A stretch of 64,000 nt of DNA, from positions 5,300,501-5,364,500 of the forward strand of contig NZ_CP007014.1 of the NCBI RefSeq assembly GCF_000452705.1, written 5' to 3'. A program made the translations under genes and the position numbers. Positions within the stretch are counted from its first letter, which is position 1. Every line of letters begins with the position of its first letter. Under the pieces are notes generated by a model, which worked only from the letters and a program-made list of their open reading frames with translations, was not told the origin of the DNA and made no database searches. The stretch comes from Pseudomonas syringae CC1557. Its GTDB lineage: Bacteria > Pseudomonadota > Gammaproteobacteria > Pseudomonadales > Pseudomonadaceae. Positions 41,006 through 51,300 of the stretch are shown here, piece after piece.

Positions 41006-42328
41006 ATGGTCCCTTTCACAACCACCCCTGTGGATAAGCCCAGGGCTGCATCGATTGCCGGTGAGCGACGCGAGTCTGATCCAGCGAACGTAAAGGCCCA
41101 CACCGTCACGGCTTCACAAGAGCCAGACGTTGCTCCCCGACTGTTACCGGCCACGGTGTTGCAAAACGATGCCGAGGCCATTGCAGCCGCTCATCAACTG
41201 GCGGCAGCAGCGCGGTCCAACGCCGCCAACCGTGATCAGCAACGTGCATTGCCATGGGCTGAAATCGAACTGTTTACCCGTAGCGGTCTGGGCAGCATTT
41301 CCATCCCGCGTGCCTATGGCGGCCCCCAGGTGTCATTCGTCACGGTGGCAGATGTCTTCAGGATCATCTCCGCGGCCGACCCGGCGCTGGGTCAGATCCC
41401 GCAAAACCAGTTCGGCATTCTGCACCTGTTGCAAAGCAGTGCCACCGAGCAGCAGAAACGAACATTGTTCCAGAGCGTGCTGGACGGCTGGCGGATCGGC
41501 AATGCCGGACCTGAACGCGGCACCAAAAACACCCTGGAACTCAAGGCGCGAATCACCACCGACGGCGACCGCCTGATCATCAACGGCCAGAAGTTTTACT
41601 CCACCGGCGCACTGTTTGCGCACTGGGTTGCGGTCAAGGCGCTGGATGACCAGGGCCGGCAGATCATGGCCTTCGTCAAACGCGGCACTCCAGGGCTGCG
41701 CATTGTCGACGACTGGTCAGGCTTCGGGCAGCGCACCACCGCGAGCGGCACCGTATTGCTCGACAACGTGCCGGTGGACGCCGGTCACGTGGTGGACAAC
41801 TGGCGCCTGGCGCTGACGCCGAACATTCAGGGCGCTGTGTCGCAACTGATTCAGGCGGCGATTGATGCGGGTATTGCACGCGGCGCCATCGATGATGCGA
41901 TTGCCTTCGTTCGCGAGAAGTCCCGGCCGTGGATCGATGCCAACGTCGAGCGCGCCAGCGACGACCTGTACGTGATCGCCGACATCGGCAAGCTGAAGCT
42001 CGAACTGCACGCCGCCGAAGCCCTGTTGCGAAAAGCGGGTCAGGAACTGGACGAGATAAACGCAACGCCCATCGATGAACAATCGGCAGCCCGCGCATCA
42101 ATCGCTGTGGCGCGCGCCAAGGTGTTGACCACTGAAATATCCCTGCTGGCCAGCGAAAAGCTCTTCGAACTGGCAGGCAGCCGCGCCACCCTGGCCGAGT
42201 TCAACCTCGACCGCCACTGGCGTAACGCCCGCGTTCACACCTTGCATGACCCGGTGCGCTGGAAATACCACGCGGTCGGCACGTGGCATTTGAACGGCAC
42301 CCTGCCCGCTCGCCATTCCTGGATCTGA
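41006..42328 (+). CDS. SfnB-family sulfur acquisition oxidoreductase (copy 1)
   Basis: A 440-residue flavin oxidoreductase with an acyl-CoA-dehydrogenase-like fold, of the SfnB/DszC type. Visible are WAEIELFTRSGLGSISIPRAYGGPQVSF, the flavin/substrate region LGQIPQNQFGILHLLQ and FYSTGALFAHWVAVKALDDQG, and DWSGFGQRTTASGTVLLDNVPV. Such enzymes use reduced flavin from a partner reductase on organosulfur compounds; SfnB itself is linked to use of dimethyl sulfone. The ATG at 41006 has ACGAGG upstream and is preferred over the one at 40958. Paralogue of the next gene. Confidence 0.88.
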   Translation: MVPFTTTPVDKPRAASIAGERRESDPANVKAHTVTASQEPDVAPRLLPATVLQNDAEAIAAAHQLAAAARSNAANRDQQRALPWAEIELFTRSGLGSISIPRAYGGPQVSFVTVADVFRIISAADPALGQIPQNQFGILHLLQSSATEQQKRTLFQSVLDGWRIGNAGPERGTKNTLELKARITTDGDRLIINGQKFYSTGALFAHWVAVKALDDQGRQIMAFVKRGTPGLRIVDDWSGFGQRTTASGTVLLDNVPVDAGHVVDNWRLALTPNIQGAVSQLIQAAIDAGIARGAIDDAIAFVREKSRPWIDANVERASDDLYVIADIGKLKLELHAAEALLRKAGQELDEINATPIDEQSAARASIAVARAKVLTTEISLLASEKLFELAGSRATLAEFNLDRHWRNARVHTLHDPVRWKYHAVGTWHLNGTLPARHSWI

Positions 42329-42353
42329 ACCAGACCACTGGAGCACACTTTTC

Positions 42354-43559
42354 ATGAGTTTTAACCCACACGCACGCGACCACGCTGCGCTGATTAGCAG
42401 TGATGCTCAGGCCCTGCACGTGGCGAGCGAGCTGGCGCGGCACTTCAAGACCGAAAGCGCCCTGCGCGACCGCGAGCGCCGCCTGCCTCATGCCGAACTC
42501 GACCTGTTCAGCGAATCCGGTTTATGGGGCATTAGCGTCCCGAAAGCCTTTGGCGGCGCAGGTGTTTCAAACGTGACGCTGGCCAGGGTTATCCAGCTGA
42601 TTTCCGAAGCCGACGGCTCGCTGGGACAAATTCCGCAAAACCATTTTTACGCCCTTGAAGTGCTGCGCGTGAACGGCAGCCCGCAGCAGCAGGCGCGGCT
42701 GTATGCCGAAGCGCTCGCTGGTCGGCGCTTCGGTAACGCGCTGGCTGAACTGGGGACCAAAACCGCGCACGACCGCACCACTCGCCTGACACGGGACGGT
42801 GACGGCTATCGCATCAACGGCCGCAAGTTCTATGCGACCGGCGCGCTGTACGCACAGCGCATCCCCACGTCGGTGATTGACGACGCTGGCGTGCAGCAAC
42901 TGGTGTTCGTGCAGCACGACAGCGAAGGGCTGAAGGTTATCGATGACTGGAGCGGCTTTGGCCAGCGCACCACTGGCAGCGGCTCGGTGGTCTTCGACAA
43001 CGTATACGTCGGCGCCAACGACGTAGTGCCGTTTCAGAGTGCCTTCGAACGCCCGACCACTGTGGGCCCGTTGGCGCAGATTCTCCATGCGGCCATCGAC
43101 ACCGGGATTGCCCGCGCAGCGTTTGAGGACGCTCTGATCTTCGTCCGCACCCGCACCCGGCCATGGATCGATTCAGGCATCGAGAAAGCCGTTGATGACC
43201 CGCTGACGCTGCACAGCTTCGGCAGGCTCGGTATTCGCCTGCACGCTGCCGAAGCGCTGCTGGAACGCGCCGGTGAGTTTCTCGACGTCGCTCAGGCCGA
43301 CAGCAGCGCCGATAATGTGGCTGCGGCCTCCATCGCCGTCGCCGAAGCCCGCGCCATCAGTACAGAAATCTCTCTGGCGGCGGGCAGCACGCTGTTCGAA
43401 CTGGCGGGTAGCCAGGCCACCCTCGCCGAACACGGGCTGGATCGTCACTGGCGCAACGCTCGCGTGCACACACTGCACGACCCGGTACGCTGGAAGTTTC
43501 ACGCCATCGGCAATTACTACCTGAATGACACCCGTCCTCCGTTGCGGGGGACAATCTGA
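42354..43559 (+). CDS. SfnB-family sulfur acquisition oxidoreductase (copy 2)
   Basis: A 401-residue homologue of the preceding protein, matching it over nearly its whole length (LGQIPQNHFYALEVLRVNG, FYATGALYAQRIPTSVIDDAG, DWSGFGQRTTGSGSVVFDNVYV, HWRNARVHTLHDPVRWKFHAIG). It lacks the extra N-terminal 40 or so residues of copy 1. GGAG sits 12 bases before the ATG. Its stop overlaps the LLM monooxygenase ATG by one base, so copy 2 and the monooxygenase are closely co-translated. Confidence 0.88.
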   Translation: MSFNPHARDHAALISSDAQALHVASELARHFKTESALRDRERRLPHAELDLFSESGLWGISVPKAFGGAGVSNVTLARVIQLISEADGSLGQIPQNHFYALEVLRVNGSPQQQARLYAEALAGRRFGNALAELGTKTAHDRTTRLTRDGDGYRINGRKFYATGALYAQRIPTSVIDDAGVQQLVFVQHDSEGLKVIDDWSGFGQRTTGSGSVVFDNVYVGANDVVPFQSAFERPTTVGPLAQILHAAIDTGIARAAFEDALIFVRTRTRPWIDSGIEKAVDDPLTLHSFGRLGIRLHAAEALLERAGEFLDVAQADSSADNVAAASIAVAEARAISTEISLAAGSTLFELAGSQATLAEHGLDRHWRNARVHTLHDPVRWKFHAIGNYYLNDTRPPLRGTI

Positions 43560-44914
43560 TGGCGCGCAAAAAGATCCTGCTCAATGCGTTCAACATGAAC
43601 TGCATCGGCCATATCAATCATGGTCTGTGGACCCACCCGCGTGACACCTCGACGCAATTCAACAGCCTGGAATACTGGACTGACCTGGCGAAACTGCTGG
43701 AACGCGGGCTGTTCGACGGCCTGTTCATTGCCGACATCGTGGGCGTGTATGACGTCTATCAGAACTCGGTGGACGTCACGCTCAAGGAGGCCATCCAGTT
43801 ACCGGTCAATGATCCGCTGCTGCTGGTTTCCGCCATGGCCGGTGTGACCCGGCACCTGGGGTTCGGTCTGACCGCCAACCTGACCTACGACGCGCCTTAT
43901 CTGTTTGCCCGGCGCATGTCGACGCTCGACCATCTCAGCCGTGGCCGGGTGGGCTGGAACATTGTTACCGGTTATCTGGACAGCGCGGCACGGGCCATGG
44001 GCCTGAGTGAGCAGAACGAACACGACCGCCGTTACGATCAGGCCGATGAGTACCTGGAAGTACTGTACAAACTCTGGGAAGGCAGCTGGGAAGACGGCGC
44101 GGTCATTAACGACCGCGAACAGCGTATCTATGCCCAGCCTGGCAAGGTCCACAAGGTCCGGCACAAGGGCGAGTTCTATCAGGTCGAGGGCTATCACCTG
44201 TGCGAACCGTCGCCACAGCGCACGCCAGTGCTGTTTCAGGCTGGCAGCTCTGAGCGCGGCCTGCAGTTTGCCGGGCAGAACGCTGAGTGTGTGTTTATAA
44301 GCGGTCAGAACAAGACAGCAACCCGCGAGCAGGTGGACAAGGTTCGCGCCAGCGCAGTGCAGGCCGGGCGCAAATCGGATGACATCAAGGTCTTCATGGG
44401 CCTCAACGTAATTGTCGCGGCCACTGAAGCGCTGGCTCGCGAGAAGCACGCTGAATACCGCCGTTACGCCAGCGCCGAAGCGGGCGTGGCGCATTTCGCG
44501 GCGTCGACCGGCATAGATTTCGCCGACTACGAGCTGGACGAGCCCATTCAGTACGTGAAGAGCAACGCCATTCAATCGGCGACCAAAAACCTGAAAAACA
44601 ACGACTGGACACGCCAGAAACTGCTTGATCAGCACGCACTCGGCGGCCGCTACATCACGCTGATAGGCTCCCCTGAACAGATCGCCGACGAGCTGGAATC
44701 GTGGATCGAGGAAACCGGTCTGGACGGCTTCAACCTGACCCGCATCGTGACACCGGAAAGTTACGAAGACTTTATCGATCTGGTGATACCGGAGCTGCAA
44801 CGCCGCGGCTCATACAAGACCGCTTACGAAGACGGCACCTTGCGCAAAAAGCTGTTCCCGGAGGGCACGGATCGTTTGCCAGAACGGCATGCGGGGGCCG
44901 CTTTCAGAGCCTGA
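43559..44914 (+). CDS. LLM-class flavin-dependent monooxygenase (NtaA/SnaA/DszA type)
   Basis: A 451-residue bacterial-luciferase-like enzyme of the NtaA/SnaA/DszA/SoxA branch. Hallmarks are the start KKILLNAFNMNCIGHINHGLW, RMSTLDHLSRGRVGWNIVTGYLDSAARAMGL, and VLFQAGSSERGLQFAGQNAECVFI. These are FMNH2-dependent and need a separate flavin reductase; none is encoded in this window. With the two SfnB-like genes and metQNI it probably attacks an organosulfur substrate, which the sequence does not identify. A 6-bp hairpin GCCTGA/TCAGGC (44909-44923) overlaps its stop codon. Confidence 0.9.
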   Translation: MARKKILLNAFNMNCIGHINHGLWTHPRDTSTQFNSLEYWTDLAKLLERGLFDGLFIADIVGVYDVYQNSVDVTLKEAIQLPVNDPLLLVSAMAGVTRHLGFGLTANLTYDAPYLFARRMSTLDHLSRGRVGWNIVTGYLDSAARAMGLSEQNEHDRRYDQADEYLEVLYKLWEGSWEDGAVINDREQRIYAQPGKVHKVRHKGEFYQVEGYHLCEPSPQRTPVLFQAGSSERGLQFAGQNAECVFISGQNKTATREQVDKVRASAVQAGRKSDDIKVFMGLNVIVAATEALAREKHAEYRRYASAEAGVAHFAASTGIDFADYELDEPIQYVKSNAIQSATKNLKNNDWTRQKLLDQHALGGRYITLIGSPEQIADELESWIEETGLDGFNLTRIVTPESYEDFIDLVIPELQRRGSYKTAYEDGTLRKKLFPEGTDRLPERHAGAAFRA

Positions 44915-44940
44915 CGCTCAGGCACCGCAGAATCAAGAGC

Positions 44941-44995
44941 GGACGCAGAGCGTCCAGAACGGCATTACCACGCAGAGCGTGGGAACGAGAATCAA
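44941..44995. repeat. Interspersed GACGC palindromic repeat, inside a gene set
   Basis: GGACGCAGAGCGTCC (44941-44955), then GAACGGCATTA, then CCACGCAGAGCGTGG (44968-44982) and GAACGAGAATCAA. This is one clean two-stem unit. Its tail merges with the AAAGGA ribosome site of metQ. Confidence 0.82.
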
Positions 44996-45006
44996 AGGAC
45001 CGCATC

Positions 45007-45795
45007 ATGAGCAAAACCCTCGCTGCACTGGCCCTCGGCCTGTTGACCCTGGCCGCTCACGCCGCCGATGCGCCCTTGAAAGTCGGCACCACAGCAGCCT
45101 TCGCCATACCGCTTGAAGCTGCTGTCGAAGAAGCCGGCAAACAGGGCCTGAAGGTGGAGCTGGTCGAGTTTACCGACTGGATCGCGCCCAACGTCAGCCT
45201 TGCTGCGGGCGACATCGACGTGAACTACTTTCAGCACATTCCATTCCTGACCAACGCCAACGAGGCCGCCGGTTTCGGGCTGGTGCCTTACGCGCCAGGC
45301 ATCATCAACAACGTCGGGCTGTACTCGAAAAAGTACAAAAGCTTCGACGAGCTACCGAGCGGAGCCACTGTGGCTATCGCCAATGACCCGATCAACAGCG
45401 GGCGCGGTCTGCAACTGCTGGCCAAGGCCGGGCTAATTACCCTAAAACCGGGCGTCGGCTACAAGGCCACCGAAGAAGACATCACCGCCAACCCGAAGAA
45501 ACTCAAACTCATTCAGGTCGAAGCCGTGCAACTGGTGCGCGCTTATGAGGATGCCGATCTGGTGCAGGGCTACCCTGCCTACATCCGCCTGGCGAAGACC
45601 TTCCCTGCCGACTCGGCGATTCTGTTCGACGGCATGGATCACCCGGAGTACGTGATTCAGTTCGTGATCAAGCCTGATCACAAGGACGATCCACGCCTGG
45701 CCAAATTCGTCGACATCTACCAGCATTCGCCAGTAGTCCGCGCAGCGCTGGACAAGGTCAATGGCAAGCTCTACCAGGTGGGGTGGAAAGAATGA
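45007..45795 (+). CDS. metQ: MetQ/NlpA-family substrate-binding protein
   Basis: A 262-residue periplasmic binding protein of the NlpA (methionine-type) family. A signal peptide ([16 protein letters not shown]) precedes [59 protein letters not shown]. No lipobox Cys is present, so it is soluble. The ATG at 45007 with AAAGGA upstream is the real start; the frame is open much further upstream but only as a shadow of the LLM gene. It overlaps metN. Given the neighbours it may carry an organosulfur compound rather than methionine. Confidence 0.9.
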   Translation: MSKTLAALALGLLTLAAHAADAPLKVGTTAAFAIPLEAAVEEAGKQGLKVELVEFTDWIAPNVSLAAGDIDVNYFQHIPFLTNANEAAGFGLVPYAPGIINNVGLYSKKYKSFDELPSGATVAIANDPINSGRGLQLLAKAGLITLKPGVGYKATEEDITANPKKLKLIQVEAVQLVRAYEDADLVQGYPAYIRLAKTFPADSAILFDGMDHPEYVIQFVIKPDHKDDPRLAKFVDIYQHSPVVRAALDKVNGKLYQVGWKE

Positions 45796-46916
45796 CCGCC
45801 ACCGCGCAACGGCACATTGATATCGCTGGCGCAGGTCAGTTGGCGCAACAGGCCGAGCTGCACCCGGAGTTGAACCGTGCCCATGTGCGCTTCATCAATC
45901 TGGGCAAGACCTACCATGGCAAGCAGGGCCCCGTTGAAGCCCTGAGCGGTATCGACATGGTCGTTCAGCGAGGCGAAATCTTCGGCATCATTGGCCGCAG
46001 TGGCGCGGGCAAATCCTCGCTGATTCGCACCATCAACCGCCTGGAACACCCCAGCAGCGGCCGGGTGCTGATCGATCAGGTGGACATCGGTGAGTTCAAT
46101 GAAGACAAGCTGGTGGAGCTGCGCCGACGCATCGGCATGATCTTTCAGCACTTTAACCTGATGTCGGCGAAGACCGTCTGGCAGAACGTCGAGCTGCCGC
46201 TCAAGGTGGCTGGCGTGCCCAGGGAGCAGCGTGCGCGCAAGGTCGCACAGTTGCTGGAACTGGTGGGTTTACAGGACAAGCACAAAGCGTATCCGGCGCA
46301 ATTGTCCGGCGGGCAGAAACAGCGTGTCGGCATCGCCCGCGCACTGGTTCACGACCCGGCGATTCTGCTGTGTGATGAGGCGACCTCAGCGCTGGACCCG
46401 GAGACTACTCAGTCTATCCTCGGGCTGCTGCGCGAGATCAATCAGCGCCTAGGCCTGACCATCGTGTTGATCACTCACGAAATGGCGGTCATCCGTGACA
46501 TCTGCCACCGCGTGGTGGTGCTGGAGCAAGGCCGGGTCGTCGAGCAAGGGCCGGTCTGGCAAGTGTTCGGCGACCCGCAGCACGAGGTCAGCAAAACCTT
46601 GCTTGCGCCACTGCAACCCGGGCTGCCGAAAGAATGGGCCGAGCGTCTGAGCGATCAGCCTGAGCGACCGGATGCGGCTATTTTGCTGGATGTGCATTTC
46701 ACCGGTGTGAGCAGCGAAGGGCCGGATCTGGCTGCGCTGTTTGCAGCGCTTGGCGGCAAGGTGCAATTGCTGCAGGGCGGTGTCGAGCGGATTCAGGAAC
46801 GGGCCATCGGGCATTTGATTCTGTCGATTGCAGGCTCGCCACACAGTCGTGACGAGCTGCTGGCTCGCGCTCGCACCCTGGCACCACGCTTAGAGGTAGT
46901 GGGTTATGTGGTTTGA
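45792..46916 (+). CDS. metN: Methionine-type ABC transporter ATP-binding protein MetN
   Basis: A 374-residue importer ATPase. Walker A is [10 protein letters not shown], the signature [15 protein letters not shown], Walker [17 protein letters not shown], and the switch His lies in [13 protein letters not shown]. The C-terminal NIL domain (about residues 295-370), which binds methionine in MetN for trans-inhibition, is present. The N-terminus carries about 30 extra residues. The ATG overlaps the metQ stop (ATGA), and its own end overlaps the metI start. Confidence 0.94.
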   Translation: MTATAQRHIDIAGAGQLAQQAELHPELNRAHVRFINLGKTYHGKQGPVEALSGIDMVVQRGEIFGIIGRSGAGKSSLIRTINRLEHPSSGRVLIDQVDIGEFNEDKLVELRRRIGMIFQHFNLMSAKTVWQNVELPLKVAGVPREQRARKVAQLLELVGLQDKHKAYPAQLSGGQKQRVGIARALVHDPAILLCDEATSALDPETTQSILGLLREINQRLGLTIVLITHEMAVIRDICHRVVVLEQGRVVEQGPVWQVFGDPQHEVSKTLLAPLQPGLPKEWAERLSDQPERPDAAILLDVHFTGVSSEGPDLAALFAALGGKVQLLQGGVERIQERAIGHLILSIAGSPHSRDELLARARTLAPRLEVVGYVV

Positions 46917-47550
46917 TCGCTTGTTGCAAGGCACCCTCGACACCTTTCTGATGGTCGGTGTTTCGTCATTGATCGCACTGCTGCTGGGTATTCCGCTGGC
47001 AGTGATTCTGGTCACCAGCTCCAAAGGCGGCATCTACGAGGCAGCGGGGATCAATCGGGTGCTGGGCGCCTTTGTGAACCTGTTCCGCTCCATCCCGTTT
47101 CTGATCCTGATGGTGGCGCTGATTCCGTTCACCCGGATGATCGTCGGCACCACGTATGGCGTGTGGGCCGCCGTCGTACCGCTGACCATCGCCGCCACGC
47201 CGTTCTTTGCGCGAATCGCCGAAGTCAGCCTGCGTGAGGTCGATCACGGGCTGGTCGAAGCCGCGCAGGCGATGGGCTGTCGGCGCTGGCACATCATCTG
47301 GCATGTGCTGCTGCCGGAAGCGCGGCCGGGCATTGTCGGCGGCTTCACGATCACGCTGGTGACCATGATCAACTCATCGGCCATGGCTGGTGCGATTGGT
47401 GCAGGCGGGCTGGGCGACATTGCCTATCGCTATGGCTATCAGCGCTTCGACACGCAGGTGATGCTGACCGTGATCGTGTTACTGGTGGCGGTCGTGGCGC
47501 TGGTGCAGCTGGGCGGTGATCGACTGGCGCGCAGTTTCGACAGACGCTGA
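46906..47550 (+). CDS. metI: Methionine-type ABC transporter permease MetI
   Basis: A 214-residue permease with five membrane segments. The start [55 protein letters not shown] and the EAA loop [23 protein letters not shown] are typical of MetI. It overlaps metN by 11 bases, completing metQ-metN-metI. Confidence 0.95.
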   Translation: MWFDRLLQGTLDTFLMVGVSSLIALLLGIPLAVILVTSSKGGIYEAAGINRVLGAFVNLFRSIPFLILMVALIPFTRMIVGTTYGVWAAVVPLTIAATPFFARIAEVSLREVDHGLVEAAQAMGCRRWHIIWHVLLPEARPGIVGGFTITLVTMINSSAMAGAIGAGGLGDIAYRYGYQRFDTQVMLTVIVLLVAVVALVQLGGDRLARSFDRR

Positions 47551-47606
47551 GCAGCCGAAGCGGTCCGAGGGTATATTGGCGGTCTTCCTTTACCGGACCG
47601 CCTTTG

Positions 47607-48245
47607 ATGAAACTCGACCCTCAGACCCTTGCGCAGATCACCTCCGCCACCCTCGGCAATTACAACAGCGTGGCCGAAGATTTTCGCGAAGGCACCCGCG
47701 ACCACGACGTCAGCCAGAACATCGACGCGCTGCTGCGTCATATCGAAGGACCGGCGCCGTGGCAGATTCTGGATTTCGGCTGCGGGCCGGGGCGCGACCT
47801 GAAAACGTTTACCGCGCTGGGCCATGTGGCGGTCGGGCTCGACGGCTCCGAACGTTTTGCCGAGATGGCCCGTGCTGAAACCGGCTGCGAAGTCTTTCAG
47901 CAAAACTTCCTTGAGCTCGATCTGCCGCAAGGCCGCTTTGATGGCATCTTCGCCAACGCCGTACTGTTTCACATCCCGAAACAAGAGCTGCCACGCGTGC
48001 TGCGCCAGTTGCACGCCGCGCTTAAACCGGGCGGCGTGCTGTTCAGCTCCAACCCGCGTGGTGAGAATCAGGAAGGCTGGAACGGCGAGCGTTACGGCGC
48101 TTATCACGACCTGCAAGCCTGGCGCGAATTACTGACCGAAGCCGGCTTTGTCGAACTGGAGCACTACTATCGTCCCGCAGGATTGCCAAGGGACCAGCAG
48201 CCGTGGCTGGCGAGTGTCTGGCGGGTCATACACCGACCTGACTGA
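47607..48245 (+). CDS. Class I SAM-dependent methyltransferase
   Basis: A 212-residue methyltransferase. Motif I is ILDFGCGPGRDLKTF, with an acidic motif II (AVGLDGSERFAEMARAE) and LPQGRFDGIFANAVLFHIPKQELPRVLRQLHAALKPGG. The substrate cannot be told. It lies 56 bases after metI and may be in the same transcript, but nothing ties it to sulfur. The ATG at 47607 is preferred over the TTG just before it. Confidence 0.88.
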   Translation: MKLDPQTLAQITSATLGNYNSVAEDFREGTRDHDVSQNIDALLRHIEGPAPWQILDFGCGPGRDLKTFTALGHVAVGLDGSERFAEMARAETGCEVFQQNFLELDLPQGRFDGIFANAVLFHIPKQELPRVLRQLHAALKPGGVLFSSNPRGENQEGWNGERYGAYHDLQAWRELLTEAGFVELEHYYRPAGLPRDQQPWLASVWRVIHRPD

Positions 48246-48246
48246 T

Positions 48247-48384
48247 GATTATCGTGCCAATGCGCTGCGTTGGCATGCCGTTCAGGACGCTCTGCGTCCC
48301 TTTTGCGACGCAGAGCGTCGAGAAATGCATCCCCACGCGGAGCGTGGGGACGATAATCAAAAGCGGAGCTTGGGGACGATAATC
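48247..48384. repeat. Interspersed GACGC palindromic repeats with partial third copy
   Basis: Outer arms GATTATCGT (48247-48255) and ACGATAATC (48350-48358) enclose TGCCAATGC/GCGTTGGCA, GGACGCTCTGCGTCC, GACGCAGAGCGTC and CCCCACGCGGAGCGTGGGG. A truncated extra copy, GCGGAGCTTGGGGACGATAA, follows at 48364-48383 and runs into the stop codon of the RND pump gene on the other strand. It separates two convergent genes. Confidence 0.8.
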
Positions 48385-51300
48385 AATGCGCAGGCTGCGC
48401 GTTTTCATCCTCGTTCTTGTCTTCGGCTTCCTGACGCTGTTCGTCGGTCGGTTCCTTGATGCGATACCAGGCCACATACAGCGCGGGCAAGAACAGCAAG
48501 GTCAGCAGCGTGGCGATGATGATGCCGCCGATCATGGCGTAGGCCATCGGCCCCCAGAACACTTCACGGGCGATTGGAATCATGCCCAGGCTGGCCGCTG
48601 CCGCCGTCAATAGAATCGGACGACGGCGATGCTCGGTGGCTTCGACCACGGCGTCCCAAGGCAGATAACCACTGCGCTCATAAGCATCGATCTGGGTCAC
48701 CAGAATCACCGAGTTGCGGATAATGATGCCGATCAGTGCCAGTACGCCGAGAATCGCCACAAACCCCAGTGGTGTTCCGGTCGGAATCAGCGCCAGCACC
48801 ACGCCAATCAACCCCAGCGGCGCAACGCTGGCCACCAGAAACATCTTCTGCACGCTGTGCAACTGAATCATCAGGAACGTCGCCATGAGGAACAGCATCA
48901 GCGGTGCAACGCTGGCAATCGGCCCCTGCGCCTTGCTGCTTTCTTCGACCGTACCGCCGGTTGCAACCTTGTAGCCGACCGGCAGGCCTGCGGCAAACTT
49001 GTCGATTTCCGGTTGCAGCTGCTTGACCAGATCAGTCGGCTGAATCGCGTCGCGGACGGCGCCTTTAACGGTGATGGTCGGCTTGCGATCGCGGCGCCAG
49101 ACCAATGGCTGCTCCAGCTCGTAACCGACGGTAGCGAACGCCAGTAGCGGAATCGACGTACCGGTCGGAGTGACGATTTGCAGGTTCTGCAGGGTTTCCG
49201 GTGTGCCGCGCTCAGCGTCCTCGGCACGCCCGACCACGTTGATCAGATAGATATCATCACGCACCTGAGTCACGGTAGAGCCGCTGACCACGCTGTTCAT
49301 CAGCTTGGCGACGTCCTCGGACGACAGCCCCAGCTGCCTGGCCTTGTCCTGATTGATGTCGATGCGCAGGACCTTGCCCGGCTCGTTCCAGTCGTAGATC
49401 ACTTCGCCCACATGCGGGTTGTGATCGAGCAGCGTGGCCAGTTCGATGGCGTGCTGGCGCACCTTGTCGATGTTCTCGCCGCTGACGCGATACTGCAACG
49501 GACGACCCACCGGCGGGCCCATTTCCAGCGCCTGCACATACGACCCGATGCCGACGAAGTCATCACGCAGGCGTTTCTGCAGTCTGGCAGTCAATGCACC
49601 CCGTTCTTCCAGGCCTTTGCTGACGATGACCAACTGAGCGTAGAACGGATTTTCCAGCTGCTGATCGAGTGGCAGGTAGAAACGCAACGCGCCCTGGCCG
49701 ATGTAGGTGCTCCAGCGCTCAATGTCCGGATCGTCCTTGAGGCTCGCTTCAAAACGATCCACCACTTTGCGCGTTTCATTGATCGAAGCGTTCTGCGGCA
49801 GGTTCAGGTCGACCAGAATTTCCGGACGGTCCGAGGACGGGAAGAACTGGTTCTGCACAAACTGCATGCAGAACAGCGACGCGGCGAACAACCCTACCGT
49901 GATGGCAATCGCCAGCCAGCGATTACGCATGGCCCAGAGCATGCTGCCGTTGAATGCCCGGCCTACGCGGCCCGGTTCTTCGGATTTCGGCTTGATGTTG
50001 GCGCTCAGAATATGCACGCCGATCACCGGCGCAAACAAAACGGCAACCACCCACGACACCAGCATCGCCACGGCAATCACGGCGAACAGCGTGAATGTGT
50101 ACTCCCCCGCCGAGCTGTTGTTCAAACCTATCGGCACAAAGCCGGCCACTGTCACCAGCGTACCGGTGAGCATCGGGAATGCTGTCGAGGTGTAGGCGTA
50201 CGTCGCGGCCTGCTCTTTGGTTTCCCCCATTTCAAGCCGCGTGACCATCATTTCCACGGTAATCATGGCGTCATCCACCAGCAGGCCGAGGGCAATGATC
50301 AGCGCGCCGAGGGAAATCCGTTGCATGGTGATGCCGCTGTATTCCATGAACACAAACACCATCGCCAGCACCAGCGGAATCGAACACGCGACCACCAGCC
50401 CTGCGCGAAACCCGAGGCTGACGAAGCTGACCAACAGCACAATAATCACCGCCTCGAACAACGCGCTGGTGAAGCCGCCCACGGCTTTGTTCACCACCTC
50501 GGCCTGATCCGAGACCTTGTGCACGCCAATGCCGACTGGCAGCTCCGCCGTCGTAGCGTCCATACGCTCATGCAGCGCCTTGCCGAACGACTGGATATTG
50601 CCGCCCTTCTGCATCGCGATGGCCAGGCCGATCGCCGGTTTGCCATCGAAGCGGAACAGCGGCTTGGGCGGATCGGTGTAGCCACGGGTTATGTCAGCAA
50701 TATCGCTCAGACGGTAAAAACGGTCATTGATGCGCAGATTGACTGCAGCCAGATCCTTCTCGGAGGCGAACTGGCCGGAGGTACGTACCGAGATCCGCTC
50801 CGGCCCGGCTTCGATCACCCCGGCAGGCGTCACCGCGTTTTGCGATTGCAGGCTTTGCACCACCTGGCTCTGATCGATGCCCAATGCCGCGAGTTTGCGT
50901 GTCGAGAAGTTCAGGTACACCACTTCGTCCTGCTGACCGATCATCTCGACCTTGCCCAGGCCGGGCACTTCGCGGATGTCGGCGCGAACCTTCTCGACGT
51001 AGTCACGCAACTGACGCATCGAGAAACCGTCTGCGGTAAACGCATAGATCGAGCCGTACACATCGCCGAACTCGTCGTTGAACGACGGACCTTGCAGCCC
51101 CTGCGGAAACTGGCCACGGATGTCATCGACCTTCTTGCGCACCTGGTACCAGATTTCCGGTATCGCCTTGGCGCTGGTGGTGTCACGCAGGTACACAAAG
51201 ACCGTGGACTCGCCCGGGCGGGTATAGCTCTTCACGTAGTCCAGCGAGTCCAGCTCTTCGAGCTTTTTCTCGATGCGGTCGGTGACCTGTTCCAGAGTCT

